Shown here piece by piece: positions 1 to 6,243 of a stretch of DNA of 16,443 nucleotides. The stretch is from contig JAKBFR010000050.1 in the NCBI GenBank assembly GCA_021837545.1, positions 1-16,443 on the forward strand, read 5' to 3'. How positions within the stretch are numbered: position 1 is the stretch's first letter; each line of letters opens with the position of its first letter. This DNA is from Bacillota bacterium (lineage in GTDB: Bacteria > Bacillota_A > Clostridia > Clostridiales > Clostridiaceae). Made by a program: the position numbers and the translations under genes. A model generated the notes under the pieces. That model searched no databases and was not told the origin of the DNA. It saw only the letters and a list, made by a program, of their open reading frames with translations.

Positions 1-2
1 TT

Positions 3-119
3 GAAAAGTTTAGGGATGACGTATTGGGAGGCCTTGTAATAAATATAAAAGAAGAAGATAAAGATAAAGTTATGAAATACCTTGAAAATAAAGATATTCT
101 ATTGGAGGTGATTGAATAA
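3..119 (+). CDS. metN: Methionine ABC transporter ATP-binding protein, C-terminal fragment (5' end outside window)
   Basis: This open frame runs in from the left edge and ends in TAA at 117-119. It encodes about 38 residues beginning EKFRDDVLGGLVINI and ending KDILLEVIE. This matches the end of the NIL regulatory domain of MetN, the ATPase of the methionine importer, where bound methionine inhibits transport. The nucleotide-binding core (Walker A and B, signature) lies outside the window, so the assignment rests on the tail plus the metI and metQ genes that follow. The stop codon overlaps the metI start by one base (TAATG), which implies tight translational coupling. Position 3 is the first complete codon, not a start. 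Confidence 0.85.
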   Translation, partial: EKFRDDVLGGLVINIKEEDKDKVMKYLENKDILLEVIE

Positions 120-757
120 TGAATGAAATAATAGGAAAAGCTTTAATAGAAACATTAGAAATGGTTTTTATATCAACTATCTTTTCAGTTATATTAGGAT
201 TTATACCTGCAATTATATTAACAGTTACAGCTAATGATGGATTAAAGCCGAATAAAATTATCTATATTATTTTAGATTTTATAGTTAATACATTAAGAAG
301 TTTTCCATTTATTATATTGATGGTAATAATTATACCTTTAACTAGATTAATTGCCGGCAAATCTATAGGTACAGAAGCAGCTATGGTTCCACTTACTATT
401 GCAGCAGCACCTTTTGTTGCAAGAGTTATAGAATCATCATTAAGGGAAGTTGATAAAGGTGTAATCGAAGCAGCAAAATCTTTTGGAGCATCAAATACTC
501 AAATTATATTTAAGGTTATGCTTAAAGAAGCAATTCCTTCAATAATGTCAGGAATAACTCTTACAATTATCAGTATTGTTGGATATTCAGCAATGGCAGG
601 GGCTATTGGAGGTGGAGGACTTGGTCAAGTCGCAATAAGCTATGGATACCAAAGATTCCAAACAGATGTAATGATAGTAACGTGTATTATTTTAATTATA
701 GTAGTACAAGGACTACAATTTTTAGGAAATTATTTTTATAATAAATTATCAAAATAG
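119..757 (+). CDS. metI: Methionine ABC transporter permease MetI
   Basis: This is the membrane subunit of the D/L-methionine importer MetNIQ. The 212-residue length is normal for MetI. The protein is hydrophobic, with about five membrane segments; the first spans roughly residues 12-36. Residues around 118-143 (IEAAKSFGASNTQIIFKV) form the cytoplasmic EAA loop that docks on the ATPase. The glycine-rich stretch GAIGGGGLGQVAISYGYQRF near residues 161-181 is typical of the family. The start ATG overlaps the metN stop, and GGAGGTG sits about 9 bases upstream. metQ follows 12 bases after the stop. Regulation is probably by methionine through an element upstream of metN, which is not in this window. 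Confidence 0.95.
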   Translation: MNEIIGKALIETLEMVFISTIFSVILGFIPAIILTVTANDGLKPNKIIYIILDFIVNTLRSFPFIILMVIIIPLTRLIAGKSIGTEAAMVPLTIAAAPFVARVIESSLREVDKGVIEAAKSFGASNTQIIFKVMLKEAIPSIMSGITLTIISIVGYSAMAGAIGGGGLGQVAISYGYQRFQTDVMIVTCIILIIVVQGLQFLGNYFYNKLSK

Positions 758-769
758 GGGGAAATAAAT

Positions 770-1600
770 ATGAAAAAGAAATCAATTTTATCAATAGTTT
801 TAGCAGGGGTTGTTACACTTGGTTTAGTAGGTTGTGGAAATGCAACTAGTACTGGAAGCACAGATTCAAAAAATGACAAGGTAATAAAGATTGGAGTAAC
901 ACCAAAACCACATAAAGAAATCGTAGAAATAGCTAAGCCTTTACTTGAAAAAGAAGGATACACAGTAGAAATAACTGAATTTAATGACTATGTTCAACCT
1001 AATGTTGCAGTATCAGAAGGGTCATTAGATGCAAACTTCTTTCAACATGCACCTTATTTAAAGGAACAAAATGAATCAAAGGGATTTAAATTAGTTTCAG
1101 TAGGAGCAATTCATTTAGAGCCTATGGGATTATATTCTAAGAAGATTAAGACATTAGATGAACTTAAAGATGGAGCTACGATAGCAGTTCCTAACGATCC
1201 ATCAAATGAAGCTAGAGCATTAAAATTATTAGCAGGTAAGGGAATAATAAAAATTAAAGATGGCGAATTAGTTACACCAAAGGATATAACAGAAAATCCA
1301 AAGAATCTGAAGTTTACTGAATTAGAAGCAGCAGCAGTTCCAAGAGCAATAGAAGATGTGGATGCAGCTGTAATAAATGGGAACTATGCAATAGATGCAA
1401 AATTCAATCCAACAAAAGATGCAATTATAATTGAAGATAAAGATTCAGAAGCTGCTAAGCCTTATGCAAATATACTTGTTGTAAAAGAAGGCAATGAAAA
1501 GCAAGAAAAGATTCAAGCTTTATATAAAGCATTAACTTCACCAGAAGTTAAAGCATTCATAGAAAAAGAGTATAGTGGATCAGTAATTCCAGTATTCTAA
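770..1600 (+). CDS. metQ: Methionine-binding lipoprotein MetQ (NlpA family)
   Basis: This is the extracytoplasmic substrate-binding component of the MetNIQ importer, anchored to the outer face of the membrane. Residues 1-22 form a lipoprotein signal (MKKKSI, hydrophobic core, lipobox LVGC), and Cys22 is the predicted lipidated residue. The mature protein carries NlpA/MetQ landmarks: IGVTPKPHKEI after the linker, NFFQHAPYL, HLEPMGLYS and the AVPNDPSNEARALKLL block. Length (276 aa) is normal for the family. AGGGGG lies about 8 bases before the ATG, and the gene is 12 bases behind metI in the same operon. Substrate choice between methionine and a relative (for example methionine sulfoxide or short peptides) cannot be read from the sequence. 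No standard terminator follows the stop; a long palindrome does. Confidence 0.95.
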   Translation: MKKKSILSIVLAGVVTLGLVGCGNATSTGSTDSKNDKVIKIGVTPKPHKEIVEIAKPLLEKEGYTVEITEFNDYVQPNVAVSEGSLDANFFQHAPYLKEQNESKGFKLVSVGAIHLEPMGLYSKKIKTLDELKDGATIAVPNDPSNEARALKLLAGKGIIKIKDGELVTPKDITENPKNLKFTELEAAAVPRAIEDVDAAVINGNYAIDAKFNPTKDAIIIEDKDSEAAKPYANILVVKEGNEKQEKIQALYKALTSPEVKAFIEKEYSGSVIPVF

Positions 1601-1683
1601 TATAAAACACCGTATATATATTGCAACTATTACGGGTATTGCCAAATATCGATACCCAAAGTAAAAACTAGAGTTAAGTGTTC

Positions 1684-1891
1684 AAACTAGCGAAATGAAG
1701 GTCATGCGTTTTGTTCGGGTTACTGAGGATTTAGCTGTGAATTTCTAATAGTAGAAGTTGTACCCATTTCTGCATGCTCCTTAAGCAAGCTAAGGACAAG
1801 CAAAAATGGAACAACTTCTACTGAAGAAATATCTACAGCTAAATCCTTTGATGTAACGCCTCCACAAAATCATGACCCTTATTTCTAGTTT
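1684..1891. repeat. 208-bp imperfect palindrome (long hairpin element or MITE-like repeat)
   Basis: The two halves of this intergenic stretch are reverse complements along almost their whole length. The ends are AAACTAG (1684-1690) and CTAGTTT (1885-1891). Inside, AGGATTTAGCTGT (1726-1738) pairs perfectly with 1835-1847, AGTAGAAGTTGT (1750-1761) pairs perfectly with 1811-1822, and the tip is CCTTA (1779-1783) / TAAGG (1791-1795) around a 7-base loop. Mismatches and small indels separate the blocks. It lies between the converging metQ and hydrolase genes, carries no convincing ORF and has no T-run like that of an intrinsic terminator. It could be a non-autonomous palindromic mobile element, a long-hairpin RNA or a 3' processing/stability structure. 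No clear target-site duplication was seen. The remaining bases of the 1601-1943 gap hold only a weak GGGTAT/ATACCC hairpin (1634-1657). Confidence 0.8.
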
Positions 1892-1943
1892 CGGGCATAT
1901 GTTTAAAGTATAAGTAGATTTTATAAGTTGGTATATATTAAAA

Positions 1944-2567
1944 CTAATCACATCTTACAAGCCATTCAGTAATTAGTGAATTAAATAGTTCTTCTTGCTC
2001 TATTTGAAGATTATGCCCAGCTTTATCTATTATAGAAAATGTTGCTCTTGGGAAATTTTCTAATATGTCCCACGCATCCTTATAACCTACACAATCATCT
2101 TGCTTTCCTAATAGTATAAGAGCAGGTCTATCAAATCTTTTACTTACGCAGTCTACATTAAAAGAGAATCCATAGCCATTTTGCATAAGGTTTTGCAGAA
2201 AGCTAGAGTTTGCTATTTCAACATCAAGAATTCTATCAGGCATTTTGTATATTAGTCCTCTTGAAAGATAACCTCCATATGATTCACCTACAAGAAGAAA
2301 ATTTTGAGTTGGAATTATTTTTTCGATAAAATCAATCACGATATTAAGCATAATATCACAATTATTAATCCATTCTGCACTCTTTGATTTTCCCATACCT
2401 GGTAAGTCAATATATATCCTTTTATAACCATCTTTAATACTAAAGATAGGTTCCATACATCCAGTCATTAATCTATGGTCTGGATAATAACCATGTATCA
2501 TAATAATTGGTTTTCCTTCACCAATTATTTCATAATTTATAGATATATTTTTTATAATACATTCCAT
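1944..2567 (-). CDS. Alpha/beta hydrolase, short form lacking a lid domain
   Basis: This is a serine hydrolase of the alpha/beta fold; its substrate is unknown. An oxyanion-side HGYY motif lies at residues 25-28. The nucleophile elbow GESYGG (94-99) gives Ser96, the acid is probably Asp157 in GKQDDCVG, and AGHN gives His185, so the catalytic triad looks intact. Length is only 207 residues, against about 260-280 usual for this fold. The segment between strand 6 and the acid strand, which normally holds the helical lid (about residues 115-125 here), is very short: PDRILDVEIANSSFLQNLMQNGYGF. The frame is unbroken, so it may be a working minimal hydrolase or an in-frame deletion derivative. The start ATG has GGAGG 8 bases upstream. 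It is transcribed towards metQ and is separated from the CD3324-like gene by that gene's terminator. Confidence 0.85.
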   Translation of the reverse strand: MECIIKNISINYEIIGEGKPIIMIHGYYPDHRLMTGCMEPIFSIKDGYKRIYIDLPGMGKSKSAEWINNCDIMLNIVIDFIEKIIPTQNFLLVGESYGGYLSRGLIYKMPDRILDVEIANSSFLQNLMQNGYGFSFNVDCVSKRFDRPALILLGKQDDCVGYKDAWDILENFPRATFSIIDKAGHNLQIEQEELFNSLITEWLVRCD

Positions 2568-2749
2568 TCCTTTGTCCTCCTTTTTCGTGCACGCATTTTA
2601 TAAATTTATCTTTCATAATTTTTCATCGAAAATATTCTTTTTGATTCGTTGTTGAGAATATTATGCAGTCAAACTTTACTATAGCTTAATTATATTTTTT
2701 ATATGTAAAAACTTAAAGATAATAAACGTTTCTATATTATTCTTTACAC

Positions 2750-2791
2750 AAAAAATCTACCACTTATTACTGTTACAAGAGTGGTAGATTT
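2750..2791 (-). terminator. Rho-independent terminator of the CD3324-like gene
   Basis: A perfect 12-bp stem, AAATCTACCACT (2753-2764) with AGTGGTAGATTT (2780-2791), encloses a 15-base loop. Read on the minus strand it ends in a run of six T (2755-2750). It sits just 4 bases past the stop of the 89-aa gene and separates it from the hydrolase gene. Confidence 0.9.
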
Positions 2792-2795
2792 CAAT

Positions 2796-3065
2796 CTATT
2801 TATTTTTTGCATATATAATTTTCTTTATACTATCTATAAAAAGAAAAAAATCTTCAGCTAAATTCTTAATTTTATGTCCACTCGCATACTTATTGCATAT
2901 ATCTTCATTTCTATTTTGTATATAAGCTCGACTTCCTGAATTTTCTCCCCATTTTTTTCTTTGTTCCAATTGAGATGGAACATATATATATTCACATTGA
3001 ATATACTTTTGAATTTCTTTAACTAAATTATCTGGTAAAATTGTTTCGATTTTCACATATTTCAC
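2796..3065 (-). CDS. CD3324-family small HTH-like protein
   Basis: An 89-residue protein starting MKYVKIETILPDNLVKEIQKYIQCEYIYVPSQ. It carries the hallmark pattern of the CD3324-type family in clostridia: MKYVK, then a helix ending in a Y-aromatic-P motif, then RKKWGENSGSR, then RN.(D/E)I..KY.SG. The last 30 residues (HKIKNLAEDFFLFIDSIKKIIYAKNK) resemble a small helix-turn-helix of the Mor-like type, so DNA binding is possible but not shown. The start is GTG; the in-frame context and GGGAG about 9 bases upstream (around 3076-3080) support it. It is monocistronic, with its own terminator directly downstream. Its function in the cell is unknown. Confidence 0.8.
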   Translation of the reverse strand: MKYVKIETILPDNLVKEIQKYIQCEYIYVPSQLEQRKKWGENSGSRAYIQNRNEDICNKYASGHKIKNLAEDFFLFIDSIKKIIYAKNK

Positions 3066-3126
3066 AAAGTTCAGCTCCCTAAATTTATATTCTAAATTAA
3101 AGAGACAAAGCCTGTAGATATGACTT

Positions 3127-3243
3127 TTAACTATTAAAGGTAAAATAACTTATTACTTCGGTACAAATTGCTAAGCATGTCATACTTAAAGGCGTTGCAC
3201 AGCGTATTTTTAGTTGATCACGTTCTAGAAGTTCAAATCTCAT
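3127..3243 (-). CDS. Possible 38-residue small ORF, unknown
   Basis: ATG at 3243-3241 opens a frame of 38 codons (MRFELLERDQLKIRC... ...ISYFTFNS) ending in TAA at 3129-3127. Upstream, AGTGGTGAT agrees at 7 of 9 positions with the extended Shine-Dalgarno sequence GGAGGTGAT and has plausible spacing, which is the main support. It lies 61 bases upstream of the CD3324-like gene on the same strand. Against it: arginine is encoded partly by CGT and CGC, which are rare in the neighbouring genes; I recognise no family; and the rest of the region looks non-coding. It may be a chance frame or a remnant of a decayed gene. Confidence 0.25.
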   Translation of the reverse strand: MRFELLERDQLKIRCATPLSMTCLAICTEVISYFTFNS

Positions 3244-3381
3244 ATTATCACCACTGATAAGTTTTTATTTTATAAATAATACCAAATATTATATAAATTA
3301 TAAACTATTTTCTCTATTAGATAATTTTATTTATTAAAAATACCTATAAAAGCATATCTTTAATAATTACTAAAAATAATG

Positions 3382-3387
3382 TATACT
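3382..3387 (+). promoter_or_regulatory. Candidate -10 element for the leader RNA / DUF1232 transcript
   Basis: TATACT at 3382-3387 would start transcription near 3394-3400, just ahead of the first hairpin of the structured leader. The -35 region at the right distance (TTTAAT, about 3359-3364) is a poor match. The preceding 3244-3375 stretch is AT-rich with no gene or repeat that I can see. Confidence 0.4.
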
Positions 3388-3414
3388 TTAATAATAATTA
3401 GGGAAATAATGTTT

Positions 3415-3590
3415 GAATAATCAAGTGAAACTTGATTCAGGTGAGGGTTGATCCCCATCTAAAGTGGGCGTGTTACGAATGCTAGCTATCAGATAAATCA
3501 AAATATACAGAAATTTTAAATATTAGGGGGAATTTTTCGGTTGGAGTTTTAGGCTGACGAAGGTTAGATAAAAATGAAAAATTGTCTTAA
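3415..3590 (+). ncRNA. Structured leader RNA, possibly raiA-motif (ClAsh) class
   Basis: This stretch stands out from its AT-rich surroundings by its GC-richer, structured sequence. Visible elements are a hairpin AATCAAGT-GAA-ACTTGATT (3419-3437) and a second stem GGTGaGGG (3440-3447) with CCCCATC (3453-3459). A long unpaired block follows around 3464-3495 (GTGGGCGTGTTACGAATGC, then CTAGCTATCAGATAAATC). A 3' domain is closed by AATTTTTC (3531-3538) with GAAAAATT (about 3576-3583), with TTCG/CGAA and TTGG/CTGA pairs inside. ATCTAA (3457-3462) can also pair with TTAGAT (3564-3569), a potential pseudoknot. From memory the layout resembles the raiA-motif RNA of clostridia, which affects sporulation and aggregation, but I could not compare it with a covariance model. 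No terminator precedes the DUF1232 start, so it may be a 5' leader or a processed RNA. Ends are approximate. Confidence 0.6.
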
Positions 3591-3605
3591 AAGGGGAATA
3601 AAAAT

Positions 3606-4568
3606 ATGAACATATCAGAGGTTAAGGTTAAATTGCTTGGAAGTGACATATTAAGTATTATCAGTGAGTTTGTTAAAATCGAGGGTTTAATTTTACAAAA
3701 TGTATCTATTAATGATGGGATAATATTAGAAGGAAGTTTAAAAAAAGGAATTAAGATAGATTTTTTTGTAAAAGTTGAATTAATACAATGTGTTCATAAT
3801 AAAATTGTTGCTAGAATAGTTAAAGTTAAAATTTTAAATTTTGGAATGTTTAGAATTGTAAGAAGTTTTGCATTAAAACAGTTGGCAAAGGCATTTGAAG
3901 AATATGGAATAGATAGTGAAAAAGATAAAGTAATAGTTGATGTAAATAAAATACTTAAAGATGTACCTTTTGTTGAATTAAATATTAATGAAATTTTTAT
4001 GAAAAGATCAGAATTATGGGTTGAAGCTAGTGATATTAATATTTCAATAGCTGGACAATTAATAAAAAAGGTTGAAGAAGAAGAGGTTGATGAAGAAAGA
4101 GAAGATGATTTGGTTGAATTAGAACTTGTAAGTAAAATTGATGATAATTATTCTAAAGGAAGAAATATTTTAGGGGATAAGCTACCGGAAAGCGCACAAA
4201 AGTATAAAGATTATATATTTATATTACCAGATATAGTATCTTTAATTTATAGATTGCTTAAAGATAGAAGAGTACCTATAAAAACTAAGTTAATAATGTC
4301 AGCAGCTATTGCATATATAGCGATACCTACAGATATAATACCTAATAATATACCATTTATAGGTGTAATTGATGATATAGGAGTTGGATTTTTTGCTTTA
4401 AACAAAGTTATTAAAGATATACCATTATCTATAATAGTAGAAAATTGGCAAGGTAAAAATGATTTACTTTTAGTATTGAAAAATGGATTTGAATATTTAA
4501 TTGATTTTACAGGAGCTAGAAATGTGGAGAAATTATGTGAAATAGTAAAAGAATTATCTACACTGTAA
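3606..4568 (+). CDS. DUF1232 (YkvA-like) protein with a novel N-terminal region
   Basis: A 320-residue protein. Residues about 203-275 form a DUF1232 domain: membrane-facing hydrophobic helices with the family pattern P.D..P...P..G..DD, here at 241-257 (PTDIIPNNIPFIGVIDD). DUF1232 proteins are small membrane-associated proteins of unknown function. The first 150 residues are a beta-rich region (for example ILEGSLKKGIKIDFFVKVEL and WVEASDINISIAG) that I cannot assign; the alternation suggests a lipid-binding or barrel-like fold, which is only a guess. An acidic linker (EEEEVDEEREDD, 156-168) separates the two parts. AAGGGG sits about 10 bases before the ATG. An 11-codon upstream frame (3574-3609) ends in TGA overlapping this ATG and could couple translation. 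The structured leader RNA lies directly upstream. Confidence 0.75.
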   Translation: MNISEVKVKLLGSDILSIISEFVKIEGLILQNVSINDGIILEGSLKKGIKIDFFVKVELIQCVHNKIVARIVKVKILNFGMFRIVRSFALKQLAKAFEEYGIDSEKDKVIVDVNKILKDVPFVELNINEIFMKRSELWVEASDINISIAGQLIKKVEEEEVDEEREDDLVELELVSKIDDNYSKGRNILGDKLPESAQKYKDYIFILPDIVSLIYRLLKDRRVPIKTKLIMSAAIAYIAIPTDIIPNNIPFIGVIDDIGVGFFALNKVIKDIPLSIIVENWQGKNDLLLVLKNGFEYLIDFTGARNVEKLCEIVKELSTL

Positions 4569-4691
4569 AAGAGCTTTGTATACAATAGAGAAAAGACATA
4601 TTCATAAAATAACAAATCATTATGCTAATATAATTGACTCTGAAGTTTCTTTTACATGCATAAGTTATTTGAAAAAGGAAGGAATAAGTTT

Positions 4692-5645
4692 ATGGCAAAG
4701 AAAGTTTATGCAATACAATGTGGATTTGATGTTAAGAATAATAAAAAAATAGAAAATATTATAGTCAATACATGGACCGAATGTTTATTATATGTTAAAG
4801 GGATAAAGGGAGCTAAATATAAGAGTTTTGAAAGCATTGATGATGCAAAGTCATATTTAAATGAAGGTAATAGGATGCTTAAAAAGAGCGATGAAAATTA
4901 TCCTAAGGATTGTCTTCATGCTTATGTTGATGGTAGTTATAATTCTTCTGATGAAAGATATTCTTATGGAGTAGTTTGTGTTAATAATAACGTTGTAGAA
5001 TACATAGAAAGTAAGGCTGCAAAGGATACATCGGAAAAGAATATAAGACAAATAGCAGGCGAGCTTAAAGGTGCTATTAGAGCGGTTGAATATGCTTTAA
5101 AACAAAATCAGACAAAGATAGTTTTATTTCATGATTATGAAGGAATAGCTCATCATGCAACTGGTGCTTGGGATAGAAAAGAAGAATCATCTATGGAATA
5201 TTATAATAAGATGCAAAAATTAATGAATTCTGGAATTGAAGTTATATTTGTTAAAGTAGATAGCCATACTGGAGATTTATTTAACGAACTTGTTGACGAA
5301 AAATGCAAAGAATGCTTAGGAATAAATTCTGATAAAGTGGTTCAAAAATGGCTTGGTAAAAACACCATAGAAGTTTCTAATAATGAAGTAAAAAATGAAA
5401 TTTTAAGTATAGCTCCTAATTCTGCTGAGAATATAATACTAAGTGGTGAAAATAAAGTAGTTCATATGAGTATAGAACTTGATAAAATAAAAAGTAAGAA
5501 AGATGAAATTATCGATGAACTTAGATTTGAGCAAATTGCAAGTTTATATAAAAATAATTTTAAAGAAGGTAAAAAGGTGATTTCCAAATTATTAAGTAAG
5601 GAAAAGGAAAACTTTATTTTATATTTGCTAAGCCACAATGAATAA
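4692..5645 (+). CDS. rnhA: Ribonuclease HI with N-terminal hybrid-binding (viroplasmin) domain
   Basis: It cleaves the RNA strand of RNA-DNA hybrids in the cytoplasm. Residues 1-55 (MAKKVYAIQCGFD..., TWTECLLYVKGIKGAKYKSF) form the hybrid-binding domain also called caulimovirus viroplasmin. Residues 74-208 form the RNase H fold with the four carboxylates visible: Asp80 (YVDGS), Glu124 (AGELKGA), Asp148 (FHDYEGI) and Asp202 (NELVDEKC), plus His192 in VDSHTGD. About 100 residues follow the catalytic domain (KVVQKWLGKNTIE... to the end); these are mixed helical, unassigned and longer than usual. ATG at 4692 is chosen because AAGGAAGGA lies 8 bases upstream. The longer frame from 4656 has no ribosome site and adds residues before the conserved KKVYAI start. 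It follows the DUF1232 gene by 123 bases with no terminator between. Confidence 0.88.
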   Translation: MAKKVYAIQCGFDVKNNKKIENIIVNTWTECLLYVKGIKGAKYKSFESIDDAKSYLNEGNRMLKKSDENYPKDCLHAYVDGSYNSSDERYSYGVVCVNNNVVEYIESKAAKDTSEKNIRQIAGELKGAIRAVEYALKQNQTKIVLFHDYEGIAHHATGAWDRKEESSMEYYNKMQKLMNSGIEVIFVKVDSHTGDLFNELVDEKCKECLGINSDKVVQKWLGKNTIEVSNNEVKNEILSIAPNSAENIILSGENKVVHMSIELDKIKSKKDEIIDELRFEQIASLYKNNFKEGKKVISKLLSKEKENFILYLLSHNE

Positions 5646-5791
5646 TTATACTAGTTATTTATTATAAATTTTCTTTCAGATTCCTAAGTTTGAAATAGAT
5701 AATAAATGTAGAAAAAATTAACTTGGATAACTTTTTAATTAATACACAATCTATATGTAGAAAATAAATTAAAATTAAAGAGGTGTTAATT

Positions 5792-5965
5792 ATGCAAAGA
5801 TTTTCAAAAGGAATGATGGCAGGAATTTTAATTGGTGTAGCTGTTGAAATGGCTATGATGCCACAATATGATAGAAGTACCCAAAGAACAATGAAAAGAG
5901 CAGGAAGAAAAATGAAAAATATGGCGGAATCTACTTATAGCGGGATACATGATTGGATGAGATAA
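5792..5965 (+). CDS. Small YtxH-like membrane protein
   Basis: A 57-residue protein with one N-terminal hydrophobic segment (about residues 5-22, KGMMAGILIGVAVEMAMM), followed by a basic amphipathic tail (RSTQRTMKRAGRKMKNMAE). This architecture, a glycine-rich membrane helix then a charged helix, is that of YtxH-type small proteins found across Firmicutes; their role is not settled. The ATG at 5792 follows AAGAGGTG with 6 bases between. An upstream in-frame GTG at 5783 lies inside that ribosome site and is rejected. The gene stands alone, with a strong terminator 52 bases downstream. I see no clear promoter in the 146 bases before it. Confidence 0.7.
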   Translation: MQRFSKGMMAGILIGVAVEMAMMPQYDRSTQRTMKRAGRKMKNMAESTYSGIHDWMR

Positions 5966-6017
5966 GTCATATCTCTCAAAAATAATTACGAGAAAAATTT
6001 AAACTTTAATTAAAAAT

Positions 6018-6055
6018 AAAAAGGTGAAAAATTAAATTTTCACCTTTTTATTTTC
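6018..6055 (+). terminator. Rho-independent terminator after the YtxH-like gene
   Basis: A perfect 13-bp stem, AAAAAGGTGAAAA (6018-6030) with its complement at 6037-6049, has a 6-base loop and a following T-rich tail. It is symmetric enough to work in both directions. Confidence 0.92.
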
Positions 6056-6139
6056 GGTAGAAATTAATATTAAAATATATTATATTTATAAGTTTAAATA
6101 GAAAAATGGATAATAAAATTAAATTATATAAAAAATAGG

Positions 6140-6167
6140 CTGCATTTATATTTTTATGCAGTTTTTT
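6140..6167 (+). terminator. Second, weaker terminator-like hairpin
   Basis: CTGCAT (6140-6145) pairs with ATGCAG (6156-6161) and is followed by six T (6162-6167). The stem is only 6 bp. It would back up the terminator at 6018, or end a short transcript between the two. No gene lies between them. Confidence 0.5.
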
Positions 6168-6176
6168 ATGAATTTA

Positions 6177-6185
6177 TGGTATAAT
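6177..6185 (+). promoter_or_regulatory. Extended -10 promoter of the tandem regulator operon
   Basis: TGGTATAAT (6177-6185) is a perfect extended -10 (TGnTATAAT). No good -35 lies 17 bases upstream, which is usual for extended -10 promoters. Transcription would start near 6192, leaving a leader of about 50 bases before the ATG at 6244. Confidence 0.65.
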
Positions 6186-6243
6186 TAATAGAAATTATAT
6201 TAAACTAATTAAATAATTTGTTGAATAGAGAAGGATTGAAGAA

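Noticed and set aside
1634..1657. GGGTAT/ATACCC hairpin after metQ as an intrinsic terminator
   Set aside because: The stem is 6 bp with a 12-base loop and no T-run follows, so termination is not supported.
1601..1943. Riboswitch or T-box linked to methionine
   Set aside because: It lies downstream of metQ, not upstream of a gene on that strand, and has no S-box or T-box landmarks; the structure is a plain palindrome.
3227..3253. A tRNA-like 3' end: GTTCAAATC followed by TTATCACCA
   Set aside because: The supposed T-stem pairs at only 3 of 5 positions, and no anticodon or D arm with the right spacing lies upstream.
4247..4615. 122-codon minus-strand frame
   Set aside because: It is antisense to the well-supported DUF1232 gene, has no ribosome site and has low-complexity composition.
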